Origin: Candidatus Poribacteria bacterium
GTDB taxonomy: Bacteria; Poribacteria; WGA-4E; WGA-3G
DNA length: 64,000 nt
NCBI GenBank assembly: GCA_022827625.1
Contig: JAJEIE010000023.1
Coordinates: 1-64,000, forward strand
Reading direction: 5' to 3'
Shown here piece by piece: positions 42,568 to 51,108 of this stretch; the stretch's first letter is position 1; each line of letters begins with the position of its first letter. Under the pieces are notes generated by a model. The model saw nothing but the letters and a program-made list of their open reading frames with translations, ran no database searches and was not told where the DNA came from. The position numbers and the translations under genes were made by a program.

Positions 42568-43407
42568 TTATTCCTTTAGTTCCCGTAACGTGGAAAGATT
42601 CACCTTATGCATGGTTTTCATTTCTGGCGTTTCGATAATAAGCGGAATTTCGGCAAACCGGGGATCGTTGAGGATATACGCGAAGGCTGTCGCACCAATA
42701 TTGCCTTTGCCAATATGTTCGTGCCGATCCACCCGGCTCTGATAGGTCGATTTCGCGTCGTTGAGGTGAAAAGCCTTTAATCGGTTTAACCCGACGCTAT
42801 CGTCAAATTCACTGAAGATCATAGCGCAATCCGTTTCCGTCCGCATGTCGTACCCAGCAGCAAAGACATGGCAGGTATCAAAACAGACTCCGAACCGATC
42901 CGGATATTTCGACATACCCATCACATCACGGATGTGTTCAAAACAGTAGCCGAGGTTCGTGCCTTGCCCGGCAGTCGTTTCGAGGAGAACGATGACATCG
43001 GGTGCTTCGGCGATTTCAAACAGACGATCAAAACTCTCAGTCAGCCGTTTTAATCCGAACGCCTCGCCTTCACCGAGATGCGCACCGAGGTGCGTGACAA
43101 TACAGCGGAGACCGAGGACCTGCGCGAGTTCCATCTGTTCCCGGAACGCTTGGCTTGACTTTTCAAGAACATCTGGCTTCGGAGAGGCAAGGTTGCTCAA
43201 ATGGATGTCGTGAACGATTATATCCGAGAGAGCCGCTGCCGCCCATGCTGTACGGAATTTTTCGATAATCTCAGGGGTCGGAGATTTTCCTTGCCACTGG
43301 TTCGGGTTTCTCAAGAAAATCTGTATTGCTTCACAATCGAGGTCGGTCCCGTTTTTGATGGCATTGTGTATGCCGCCTGCTGTGGATACATGTGCGCCGA
43401 GAATCAT
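42568..43407 (-). CDS. nfo: Endonuclease IV (apurinic/apyrimidinic site endonuclease)
   Basis: 279 residues, TIM barrel with three-metal (Zn) site. Motifs: GAHVSTAGGIHNAIKNGTD (~4-22), IFLRNPNQW (~31-39), HDIHLSNLASP (~64), the CFDTCHVFAAGYD metal motif (~175-187), the AFHLNDAKSTYQSR segment with RHEHIGKGNIG (~222-240) and the end IPLIIETPEM. It cleaves 5' of abasic sites in base-excision repair. The first gene of a run continuing into the HMA protein, obgE, proB and proA. Confidence 0.96.
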   Translation of the reverse strand: MILGAHVSTAGGIHNAIKNGTDLDCEAIQIFLRNPNQWQGKSPTPEIIEKFRTAWAAAALSDIIVHDIHLSNLASPKPDVLEKSSQAFREQMELAQVLGLRCIVTHLGAHLGEGEAFGLKRLTESFDRLFEIAEAPDVIVLLETTAGQGTNLGYCFEHIRDVMGMSKYPDRFGVCFDTCHVFAAGYDMRTETDCAMIFSEFDDSVGLNRLKAFHLNDAKSTYQSRVDRHEHIGKGNIGATAFAYILNDPRFAEIPLIIETPEMKTMHKVNLSTLRELKE

Positions 43408-43557
43408 ATTTTCTGTTGGTATCTCCTCGTATGAGGTACTGGAATTACGTTAAAGATACCACAAAAACGGGACAAAGTCAAATCAAAGACGGTTTAAGGG
43501 GAAGTATTGTCTAAAAAATTTTAGAAGGAAGAATGAGAGGTTGGAGTGGCTGGAATT

Positions 43558-43578
43558 GGCGAGGTTAAAAACCTCGCC
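43558..43578. repeat. Perfect REP-like palindrome GGCGAGGTT-AAA-AACCTCGCC
   Basis: 9-3-9 perfect inverted repeat, followed by TACC. It lies just 3' of the zinc-dehydrogenase stop at 43591, so it may stop or stabilise that mRNA. Similar words occur at 54349-54372 and 6281-6295. Confidence 0.7.
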
Positions 43579-43590
43579 TACCAATTTAAA

Positions 43591-44607
43591 TCACGGATGT
43601 ACGACGGTCTTGACACCGCGTTGCGCAGCGGCGTTATCAAATGCTGCAAGCCCGTCTGCAATTGGGAACCGATCCGTCAGCAGCGGTTCAAAGGTGAGTG
43701 CCTTTTCAATGAGAAGCTGGCGCGATGCTTCAAGACTGGCGCGAGAGAACGCCCACGATGCCATCAGTTTATGACCGGCATAGTGAAATTCCTCTAAGTT
43801 GACACGGATTTCTTCGCCCTCCGGGGCAAGCCCAAAGAAATTGAGACATCCGCCCCTACGGACAACTTCAAAAGCGACTGCAATCGCTGCGGCGTTGTTC
43901 GTCGTTGCGGAGATCACGGTATCAACGCCACCACGGGTGAGGTCTCGGAGATGCGCGATAGCCTCAGGTGAAGTGTCAAAAGTGCGGTCAGCACCGAGTG
44001 TTTCAGCGACCCCTCTGCGGTGCGGTAATGGCTCAACCACATAGGTCGCTAAACCCGCCCGTTTTGCGAGTTGGGTGAGTATCAGTCCAATCGGACCGGC
44101 ACCAAGGATGGCGACGGAATCCTTGAAAAGGGTTTCCTGCATAGCGTTTAGGCAGCATCCCAACGGTTCCAGAAACAGCAATTCCTCGTGTGGAATGCTG
44201 TCGGGGACTCGGATGAGTTTTCCGGTATCCACACCGTGTTTCGGCATTCGCATGTACTCGGCGTACCCCCCGTCGATATCGTGTCCGATACCTTCAATGC
44301 TCGTACAGTATTTGTCAAGATCATTCTGGCATTCAGCACATGCCCCGCAGGAGAGCATGGGATTGACAGTAACGCGTTCGCCGATCCTGACATCGGGACG
44401 CCGACTCTCTACTACTATACCTGCAAGTTCGTGCCCCATGACGACGGGTGGTGCGTAATCTGAGACATCTCCACGGAGCGCTGCAAGGTCGGAAGCGCAG
44501 ATACCGCAGAGCTCTGTCTGGATGAGGACATCTCCCACAGCAAGCGTAGGAATCGGCATTTCGTGGACGCGTAATTGCTGGATTTTCTCAAAAACAATGG
44601 CTTTCAT
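43591..44607 (-). CDS. Zinc-dependent alcohol/sorbitol dehydrogenase family protein
   Basis: 338 residues, medium-chain dehydrogenase. Catalytic zinc ligands: Cys in ELCGICASD (~34-38), His-Glu in MGHELAGIV (~58-60) and a Glu in FLEPLGCCLNA (~146). The structural zinc lobe is CGACAECQNDLDKYC (~91-105). NAD(P)-binding GAGPIGLI (~168-175). Sorbitol- or threonine-dehydrogenase-like; the substrate is not definable. Follows the oxidoreductase at 44706 on the same strand, with a palindromic repeat between them. Confidence 0.9.
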   Translation of the reverse strand: MKAIVFEKIQQLRVHEMPIPTLAVGDVLIQTELCGICASDLAALRGDVSDYAPPVVMGHELAGIVVESRRPDVRIGERVTVNPMLSCGACAECQNDLDKYCTSIEGIGHDIDGGYAEYMRMPKHGVDTGKLIRVPDSIPHEELLFLEPLGCCLNAMQETLFKDSVAILGAGPIGLILTQLAKRAGLATYVVEPLPHRRGVAETLGADRTFDTSPEAIAHLRDLTRGGVDTVISATTNNAAAIAVAFEVVRRGGCLNFFGLAPEGEEIRVNLEEFHYAGHKLMASWAFSRASLEASRQLLIEKALTFEPLLTDRFPIADGLAAFDNAAAQRGVKTVVHP

Positions 44608-44619
44608 ATATTTGTTAAT

Positions 44620-44697
44620 AGTTGTCAGTTATCAGTTGCTGGTTAAGAGATTTTCTGTAACAACTCGCTCTTTCCTTTTAACCGGCGACTGACAACT
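44620..44697. repeat. Long inverted repeat AGTTGTCAGT...ACTGACAACT
   Basis: AGTTGTCAGTTATCAGTTGC near 44620-44639 is roughly complementary to the run ending GACTGACAACT at 44687-44697. The TTAACCGG/GGTTAA words also pair. Another member of the CAGC/GTCAG family of gap repeats. Confidence 0.6.
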
Positions 44698-44705
44698 CCA
44701 CGATT

Positions 44706-45734
44706 CTATTCAAACTCGTAGGGGACGGTTTCTGCCTGATGCGTCTTAGCGGATTTTTCTGCCAAATCCATGACAGCGATAACGCGGCGAGCCGACTCCG
44801 GTGTCACCAATAAAGGCGTGCCATCGCTCAAATGCGCCACGATATTCTCATAGTAACTCGGGCCCGGTCGACTCTGGTAACCGACCGTCTGTTCTTTAGG
44901 TTCGCCCTCAACTTCAGACAGCACTTTAAATGCCCCGTCTTCAGAGGTAATCGCCCCATGCGAACCGAGCAGTTTCCAACGGGGTCCGCCGATCTTCGCG
45001 ATGTTAGACATCTGGATGTTCGCCATTGTCCCGTCCGCTACCACCGCTCCACCGGCGAAACGGATAACCGCTTGGACGTGGTCCTCATTGGTAATGTCGT
45101 CCCAGACAAGATTCGGCTGATAGAAGCCGGTAACGTTGATCATCGGTGCCTCAAGTACATTGAGAAGCCAATCGAGATAGTGGGCGCCCCAGTCGTAGAA
45201 TTGTCCGCCAGAGATGGCTTTGACGCTGCGCCACCAATTCGGATTCGGTTTACTGTAGCCGCCGCCCCACATTTCGACGTTAAAGACCTTACCGATGTTA
45301 CCAGAGTGGACGAGCTCACGGAGCGTCCAGAAATCGGCATCCCAACGTCGGTTGTGATGCACAGATAGCATCACGCCATTTTCTTCGGCAGTGCTAATCA
45401 TCTCTGTCGCTTCTGCGATCGTGACACACATCGGTTTTTCAACAATAACGTGTTTTCCTGCCTTGAGACTCGCGACGGTTGTGCTGCAGTGCAGGCTATG
45501 CGGGAGGACGTTTGCGATGAGATCTACACCCGCATCGGCGTTGAGTGCCTCAATTTCATTATAAGTGCGGACGCCTGGAAAATCTTCTTTCGCTGCATCT
45601 GTCCGCTCTGGATCAATGTCGCAGATAGCGACACATTCAATGCCGTCGGTGCGTTGCATCATATTTGCATGGGCTTTGCCCATATTAAATGCCGCCCCAT
45701 ACCCGATGACGGCACCTCTGATGGTATCTGCCAT
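44706..45734 (-). CDS. Gfo/Idh/MocA family oxidoreductase
   Basis: 342 residues. Rossmann motif GYGAAFNMGKAH (~12-23), then EKPMCVTIAEA (~97-107), SVHHNRRWDADFW (~125) with the catalytic-region His, WGAHYLDWLL (~182-191) and a C-terminal SARRVIAVMDLAEKS. The GGGYSKPN and WWRSVKAISGGQF segments mark a substrate-binding domain of this family. Sugar or inositol-like substrate expected. It is the upstream partner of the zinc dehydrogenase at 43591-44607; together they may oxidise a polyol. Confidence 0.9.
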   Translation of the reverse strand: MADTIRGAVIGYGAAFNMGKAHANMMQRTDGIECVAICDIDPERTDAAKEDFPGVRTYNEIEALNADAGVDLIANVLPHSLHCSTTVASLKAGKHVIVEKPMCVTIAEATEMISTAEENGVMLSVHHNRRWDADFWTLRELVHSGNIGKVFNVEMWGGGYSKPNPNWWRSVKAISGGQFYDWGAHYLDWLLNVLEAPMINVTGFYQPNLVWDDITNEDHVQAVIRFAGGAVVADGTMANIQMSNIAKIGGPRWKLLGSHGAITSEDGAFKVLSEVEGEPKEQTVGYQSRPGPSYYENIVAHLSDGTPLLVTPESARRVIAVMDLAEKSAKTHQAETVPYEFE

Positions 45735-45853
45735 TACTTTCGGCTCCTTCTCTCTACATGTATGAATATCTTATTTTACCACAAAAGGAGAAAAATTGTG
45801 TAAAAATTAGCCAAGAGATTACGTAAAAATTGGGTGACCTGAGGGAAAATTAA

Positions 45854-45882
45854 TTGACTTTTCCAAAAACCTATGCTAAATT
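45854..45882 (+). promoter_or_regulatory. Sigma70-type promoter for the beta-hydroxyacid dehydrogenase gene
   Basis: TTGACT (45854-45859), 17 bases, TAAATT (45877-45882), giving a leader of about 100 bases to the ATG at 45991. Confidence 0.5.
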
Positions 45883-45990
45883 TCATAGGGCATGTGAGTG
45901 AAATCGCAGCAGACGCGCTGCATTTACCATGGACATACCCACGAAGCGTAGACGTTTAATTATTCTTGTAGGAGACTTTTGAGGTAATTT

Positions 45991-46884
45991 ATGGCTAAAG
46001 TTGGACTCATCGGGGTTGGCAACATGGGCATGGGGATGTCAAGGAACATCCTAAAAGCAGGGCACGAACTGACTGTGTATGATGTCCGTTCAGAGCCGTT
46101 GGAAACATTAGCAAAAGAAGGCGCAGATACCGCTGCATCACCACACGAAGTTGGGAACGCTGCCGATAGCGTCTTTATTATGGTGCTGAACGTTGAACAG
46201 GCCAAAGCAGCACTGTTAGGCGCAGACGGTTTGTTGGCAGGGCTTAAGCCAGGATCTACAGTCATCTGCACAGCGACGATCGGACGTTCACAGGTGATAG
46301 AGGTCGGCGAACTCGTAAGCGCGAAAGGGTTTCATATCGTTGACGCGCCCGTTAGTGGCGGCGCGCCGGGTGCAGCGGCAGGAACGCTCACAATGATGGT
46401 AGCGGCACCACAGGAAACATTTGAAGCATCGAAACCGGTGCTTGAAGCCGTAGGCCGCGACATCTACCACGTCGGAGAAGAAGTCGGGATGGGTCAAACC
46501 GTCAAGTCGGCACTCGCTGTGCTGATTGGCACAACTTACGCCGGTATCTTTGAAGCACTCACGTTAGCAGTGAAGGCAGGCGTAAAACCAGAAACGCTAC
46601 GGGATGTTGTCAGCACAAGTGTCGTCGGAAATTTCCTGTTTAAGGATACAACGGAAAATATTTTGACGCGTAACTTCAAGGGGCAGAGTAACATTGGTAC
46701 AATGTATAAGGACCTTAGCCTCGCGAAAAACATGGCAAACGATTGTGGCGTGCCGCTCTTTGCAGCAAGCGCGGCTTTTGAACTATTTCAGGCAGGGAAA
46801 GCAGTGAACCCAGACGAAGATAACTGGACGATTATCAAAATTTTGGAAAACATCGCGGGTATTGAAATCAAAAAGACAGAATGA
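45991..46884 (+). CDS. Beta-hydroxyacid dehydrogenase (3-hydroxyisobutyrate / tartronate-semialdehyde reductase type)
   Basis: 297 residues. NAD-binding GVGNMGMGMSRNI (~8-20), substrate loop VDAPVSGGAPGAAAGTL (~114-130) and catalytic Lys in GMGQTVKSALAVL (~165-177) define the family. It interconverts a beta-hydroxyacid and its semialdehyde, as in glycerate, taurine-derived or valine catabolism. The following gene, a sugar-phosphate isomerase-like TIM barrel, is on the same strand 73 bases away; together they suggest a glyoxylate/hydroxypyruvate-type branch, which is inference. Confidence 0.9.
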   Translation: MAKVGLIGVGNMGMGMSRNILKAGHELTVYDVRSEPLETLAKEGADTAASPHEVGNAADSVFIMVLNVEQAKAALLGADGLLAGLKPGSTVICTATIGRSQVIEVGELVSAKGFHIVDAPVSGGAPGAAAGTLTMMVAAPQETFEASKPVLEAVGRDIYHVGEEVGMGQTVKSALAVLIGTTYAGIFEALTLAVKAGVKPETLRDVVSTSVVGNFLFKDTTENILTRNFKGQSNIGTMYKDLSLAKNMANDCGVPLFAASAAFELFQAGKAVNPDEDNWTIIKILENIAGIEIKKTE

Positions 46885-46957
46885 TTGTGCACCAGGATTA
46901 TTAACACTTCTTGGCACTTTGAACCCCCGCGAAGATCGAGAACACGGAGGGAGCTAA

Positions 46958-47809
46958 ATGCGTAAACTGGGAACCATCACAGACGGAATCAGCCGGGACT
47001 TTGAGTATGCATTGGATGTTATGGTAGAGACTGGCTTGGAATACGTTGAATTACAATATCTTTGGAAAAAACAGGTCGGCGATCTGACGGATAGGGACCT
47101 CAGACGGGTCAAGAGATTAATCGAGGAACGAGATTTAAAGGTGTCCTGTATTTCGCATCACAACTTGTCGGCAATCCCAGTGGATACATCGGTAGTCGCG
47201 CCTGTATATCGTTCACACATTAAAACGCTGCAAAGATGTATTGACGTTGCCCAAGCCGTCGGCACGAATTTAGTCCGTATTTTCAGCTTCCGAAAAGAGA
47301 TGGTGCTCTTTGGTGCCGAGCCGATTATCTCCGAGGGGGTATGGTCAATGTTATTAGAGGGGCTGGAAGAACCGCTGCAAATCGCTGACGAGGCAGGGAT
47401 CACGCTTGTCATTGAAACCGCGATTTCCGGGAACGTGACATCGGCACTCCTTGCGAAAAAGTTGATTGACGAATTAGACGTACCACACCTGAAAGTTCTC
47501 TGGGATCCGTGCAGTTCCCTTTACTGTACCGAGGTGCCGTATCCAGACGGTTACGAGGCGATCCGTGAGCACATCGCTCACGTACATCTCAAGGACGGGG
47601 TCGTAAATCTACCAGCGGCGACGTTCGATTTCTGTGCGATGCGTCAAGGGCAGATGGACCCCTACTACAACGACATCGTGAAAGCGTTGGATCGCGATGG
47701 ATACGACGGTGCCATCTCTTTGGAGAGCGTCTATACGCCACCGGGCGGAACGCGTGAAGACGGATTCAGAGAATCCCTCCCCATTTTTATGGAGCTCATG
47801 GGGAGATAA
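46958..47809 (+). CDS. Sugar phosphate isomerase/epimerase family (AP endonuclease 2-like TIM barrel)
   Basis: 283 residues with GGAGGGAG before the ATG. Xylose-isomerase-like TIM barrel: GLEYVELQYLWKKQ (~25), TLVIETAISGNV (~146, Glu metal ligand), LKVLWDPCSSLY (~178, Asp ligand), HVHLKDGVVN (~207, His ligand) and GAISLESVYTPPGG (~250, Glu ligand). These give the usual E-D-H-E divalent metal centre. Sugar or hydroxypyruvate isomerisation is likely; the specific substrate is unknown. Adjacent to the beta-hydroxyacid dehydrogenase. Confidence 0.88.
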   Translation: MRKLGTITDGISRDFEYALDVMVETGLEYVELQYLWKKQVGDLTDRDLRRVKRLIEERDLKVSCISHHNLSAIPVDTSVVAPVYRSHIKTLQRCIDVAQAVGTNLVRIFSFRKEMVLFGAEPIISEGVWSMLLEGLEEPLQIADEAGITLVIETAISGNVTSALLAKKLIDELDVPHLKVLWDPCSSLYCTEVPYPDGYEAIREHIAHVHLKDGVVNLPAATFDFCAMRQGQMDPYYNDIVKALDRDGYDGAISLESVYTPPGGTREDGFRESLPIFMELMGR

Positions 47810-47827
47810 CTTCCCATAGCGCGTTCC

Positions 47828-48766
47828 TCAATCGCTACGTAATTGTTCCAAAACGCTGCTCGGTAGCGGGTTCGCGTCTGAAGTTGCGACCCCGTCGTCA
47901 ACCTGTGCCGGTGTCATCATTCCGGGGACAACGCTGGAGACAGCGGGATGTGCTAAAATAAATTTAAGGGCGGCTTGTGGGAGACTTTTCGCTCTGTCTC
48001 CAATGATTGACTTCGCCTCTTCTACCCGTTCCAAGTCGGCGAGGAATTTCTCACGGGGCCAAGTTTTTCGATAATCGTTTTCTGCGAACACAGTGTCCGG
48101 CCCGAGATGCCCAGAGAGGAGCCCTGATGATAAGGGTTGTCGGACAACGACAGCGACCCCTTTTTCGGCAGCGGTCTCCATAACGGATGCCGCCATCTCT
48201 TGGGAGAGGATATTATACGTCAGCAGTAACGAAGAAACGTTGGTCTCCGACATCGCTTTGAGTGCGTCCGCCTCGCTGCCGAGGCACAAGCCGTAAAAAC
48301 GGATTTTCCCTTCGGCTTTGAGTTCTTCCATCGTTCCGAAGGCATCATCCCACTCCGATGGCGGTGGCGGTGAGTGGAATTGATAGATATCAACGACATC
48401 CCTTTTCAAACGTTTGAGACTCCCTTCGACTGCCTGTCGGATATAGTCGGGTGAGACGTTGAACGATGGATGCTCCCATCCATGGCTAATCCAACCATCA
48501 GAATCCAACTCATAACCGAGTTTGGTAGCGATAACGACCCTATTGCCGAGTGCCGAAAAAGCCTCACCGAGGAGACGTTCGGCGCGTCCACCGCCGTATT
48601 GGTCCGCCGTATCGTAATAGGTGACGCCGCTTTCAAAGGCGTACCGAAGAAGATCTACAGCCTCCGTTTCACCGATGTCTCCCCATTCGCGTCCGCCGAG
48701 TTCCCATGTTCCCAGACCAATTTCGGAGACGATGAGTCCTGTCCTTCCCAATCTACGTTGGTGCAT
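47828..48766 (-). CDS. Aldo/keto reductase
   Basis: 312 residues from ATG 48766, with AAGGA seven bases upstream; reading further in would add an unrelated 33 residues. AKR catalytic set: Asp and Tyr in YYDTADQYG (~46-54), Lys in VIATKLGYE (~77) and His in IYQFHSPPP (~118). The NADPH end motif KFILAHPAVSSVVPGM (~265-280) is clear. Aldehyde or keto-sugar reductase; substrate unknown. It is transcribed towards the sugar isomerase gene, with only 18 bases between the stops. Confidence 0.9.
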   Translation of the reverse strand: MHQRRLGRTGLIVSEIGLGTWELGGREWGDIGETEAVDLLRYAFESGVTYYDTADQYGGGRAERLLGEAFSALGNRVVIATKLGYELDSDGWISHGWEHPSFNVSPDYIRQAVEGSLKRLKRDVVDIYQFHSPPPPSEWDDAFGTMEELKAEGKIRFYGLCLGSEADALKAMSETNVSSLLLTYNILSQEMAASVMETAAEKGVAVVVRQPLSSGLLSGHLGPDTVFAENDYRKTWPREKFLADLERVEEAKSIIGDRAKSLPQAALKFILAHPAVSSVVPGMMTPAQVDDGVATSDANPLPSSVLEQLRSD

Positions 48767-48924
48767 TATTTTTTCCTTCGCAAGGCGCGAGTCCCGCACT
48801 GTGGTAAATATTATGAATCTAAACTTGCCCATCATTTTACAACACTCACTATTATTTGTCAACAATGTTCGATTCTGGACACAAGGCTACTTAGTTTTCC
48901 ATATTTTGAGGGATGAATTTACAT

Positions 48925-48953
48925 TGACGGGCTTGTCCGTTTTTGATAAGATA
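48925..48953 (+). promoter_or_regulatory. Sigma70-type promoter for the NDP-sugar dehydratase gene
   Basis: TTGACG (48925-48930), 17 bases, TAAGAT (48948-48953). The ATG at 49080 is preceded by AAGGAG. Confidence 0.55.
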
Positions 48954-49079
48954 TAGGTGTTTATGGTAAAAAAATATCACACGCAGAAAGATGGAAACAC
49001 TTGAGGATGACGCTATGGTAATTGAAGAGACACACCCAGATCAGCCCATAATATCCGATCTCTTAAAAGGAGATTCGCG

Positions 49080-50117
49080 ATGAAATTACTGGTTACGGGC
49101 GGTGCTGGGTTTATCGGTACAAACTTCATCCGGTATTGGCTGCGACACCATTCGGACGATACTATTATTAACCTCGACCTATTGACGTACGCTGGAAATC
49201 TCTCTAACCTGACAGATATAGCAGAAACGCGCCCCGCGAAGCGTTACAAATTCGTCCAAGGCGATATTCTCAAGACAACGCTTGTAGAAGACGTTTTGAA
49301 AATAGAGCGTCCAGATGTGATTGTCAATTTCGCCGCCGAATCACACAACAGTCGTGCCATACTACATCCGAGGCGTTTCTTTGAAACGAATGTGATGGGC
49401 ACACAGGTCCTACTGGACGCAGCTCGCAAGTACGGCGTAGAGCGGTTTCACCATATCTCCACCTGTGAAGTCTACGGTGAACTCCCTTTAGATTCTCCCG
49501 ATGCATTCAGTGAAAATGCGCCATATCGTCCGCAGACCCCTTACAACGCCTCTAAAGCCGCCGCCGATCATCTCGTGAACGCCTATTTTCACAGCTTCGG
49601 TATGCCAATTACCATCTCCAATTGTGCGAACAACTACGGTCCTTATCAACACCCAGAGAAACTCATTCCGCTGTTCACAACAAACGCGCTCCAAAACTTA
49701 CCCTTAACACTGTATCGAAGCAGTCATAACCGTCGGGAATGGTTGCATGTCGAAGACCACTGCCGAGCCGTCGCAGCGGTTATCAAGCACGGCAAAATTG
49801 GAGAAACTTACAACGTCGGGAGCGGTGTAGAGAAGAGCATTGAGGAAATCAGCGACTTCATCTTAGACGCTTTGGACAAACCGCAGGAATTAAAAACCTA
49901 TGTCCCCGACCGACCCGGACACGACTGTAGGTATCTATTGGACTCCCGGAAGATCGCCCGCGAGATCGGATGGCAACCGAAAATCCCCTTTGAAGTCGGA
50001 ATGCGTGAGACGATTCAGTGGTACATAGAAAACCAAAAATGGTGGCAAACAATTCAACAACAAGCAGACAGCGAAACCGTTCAAGAGGACAAATGGGAAA
50101 CGTTCACACGGAGGTAA
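49080..50117 (+). CDS. NAD-dependent NDP-sugar dehydratase/epimerase, RmlB-like with altered catalytic loop
   Basis: 345 residues, extended SDR. TGGAGFIGTNFIRYW (~6-20) binds NAD; Tyr155 and Lys159 in YNASK are the catalytic dyad. The overall layout (LDLLTYAGNLSNL, HNRREWLHVEDHC, NVGSG, RPGHDCRY) is that of dTDP-glucose 4,6-dehydratase. However the RmlB Asp-Glu pair (TDEVYG) reads TCEVYG here (C129-E130), and the HVDRS box reads HNSRA. The Asp used for water elimination is thus missing. It may be a related 4,6-dehydratase, 4-epimerase or decarboxylase acting on another nucleotide sugar. First gene of a plus-strand run with PhyH and a dehydrogenase, 4- and 18-base gaps. Confidence 0.85.
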   Translation: MKLLVTGGAGFIGTNFIRYWLRHHSDDTIINLDLLTYAGNLSNLTDIAETRPAKRYKFVQGDILKTTLVEDVLKIERPDVIVNFAAESHNSRAILHPRRFFETNVMGTQVLLDAARKYGVERFHHISTCEVYGELPLDSPDAFSENAPYRPQTPYNASKAAADHLVNAYFHSFGMPITISNCANNYGPYQHPEKLIPLFTTNALQNLPLTLYRSSHNRREWLHVEDHCRAVAAVIKHGKIGETYNVGSGVEKSIEEISDFILDALDKPQELKTYVPDRPGHDCRYLLDSRKIAREIGWQPKIPFEVGMRETIQWYIENQKWWQTIQQQADSETVQEDKWETFTRR

Positions 50118-50121
50118 TAGC

Positions 50122-51090
50122 ATGCAACTCACAACGGAACAATTGGCAGCGTGGAAACGGGATGGAATAATCGTAGTGCCGAACGTGTTTTCACCAGAAA
50201 CAGTTTTGCCCGCGCTGGAAGAGATGGAACGGAATGCTTACGATGGCTTGACCTACGCCGAATATCGCGCGAAATGGGACCCGCAGCCGGACGCTCTGAA
50301 AAGTGCCTATGAGAAGAACAGTGATATGCAACGTCTCGCCGGTCCTTTTGGTAAAGCCGTTCATTTTCCGACAGGCTTGGAAGCAGTGGACAAACTGATC
50401 GAAAATAAGACATACCTCACAATCGCGCAGCAACTGTTGGGGACGGAAGAGATTCGACTCGGTTATGGACAAATATTCCTCCGAGAAGGGCTCACCGATA
50501 GCCGTCACAGCGAACATCCGTGGCAGGGGTATCATATTGATAATGCGACGAACTCCGCCTTACCGCCACACCCCGATTGGCAACGCTACGGATATATTTT
50601 GTCCGCTATTTTCCTACATGACATCGAATTGGACGGTGCCCCGATGCTTGTCTGTCCGGGTTCACAGGACCAACTGGATACAATATGGGAGAAATATCCC
50701 GGCAGAGCGGGCGGAATGGGTATTCCTGACTTACGTGAATTTAAAAAAGAACTCGGAGATCCGATTCCTCTGACGGCGAAAGCCGGGAGTGTTGCATTTC
50801 GTTCCAGTTATTTGGTCCACGCGGCACAACCCTTTCAGAACAAGAGCAAACAGCGCGGGTGGGTGGGGTACCATTTCCACCGTGCCGACAATGCGGATTG
50901 GTGTAAAACCACGCGGCCGGTGCCGGGGTGGGGGAGTCCACAGTATATGAAATTCGTGGCGCAAACGACCCCTGCTGTGCGACGTGTTCTGGGTTGGCCC
51001 GCCCCTGGCGATGCATATTACACCCCGGAGGCACTTGCACGTCTTGAACAAGCGTATCCGGGGATTGATCTGGAGCCTTACGAAAAATAA
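50122..51090 (+). CDS. Phytanoyl-CoA dioxygenase (PhyH) family protein
   Basis: 322 residues, the longest of the three PhyH proteins. Metal ligands H138-I-D140 (in GYHIDNATN) and H233 (in YLVHAAQPF); Arg245 (KQRGWVGYHF) probably binds 2-oxoglutarate. VCPGSQDQ and AKAGSVAFRSSYLVH are family features. It begins four bases after the dehydratase stop, so they are co-transcribed and perhaps both act on a sugar or sugar-lipid. The C-terminus (from residue ~285) has no assigned motif. Confidence 0.9.
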   Translation: MQLTTEQLAAWKRDGIIVVPNVFSPETVLPALEEMERNAYDGLTYAEYRAKWDPQPDALKSAYEKNSDMQRLAGPFGKAVHFPTGLEAVDKLIENKTYLTIAQQLLGTEEIRLGYGQIFLREGLTDSRHSEHPWQGYHIDNATNSALPPHPDWQRYGYILSAIFLHDIELDGAPMLVCPGSQDQLDTIWEKYPGRAGGMGIPDLREFKKELGDPIPLTAKAGSVAFRSSYLVHAAQPFQNKSKQRGWVGYHFHRADNADWCKTTRPVPGWGSPQYMKFVAQTTPAVRRVLGWPAPGDAYYTPEALARLEQAYPGIDLEPYEK

Positions 51091-51108
51091 AAGCAGAAAG
51101 GACAATTT

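Noticed and set aside
43501-43590. Rho-independent terminator of the zinc dehydrogenase gene.
   Set aside because: The hairpin is perfect but is not followed by a T run on the coding strand; listed as a REP-like repeat instead.
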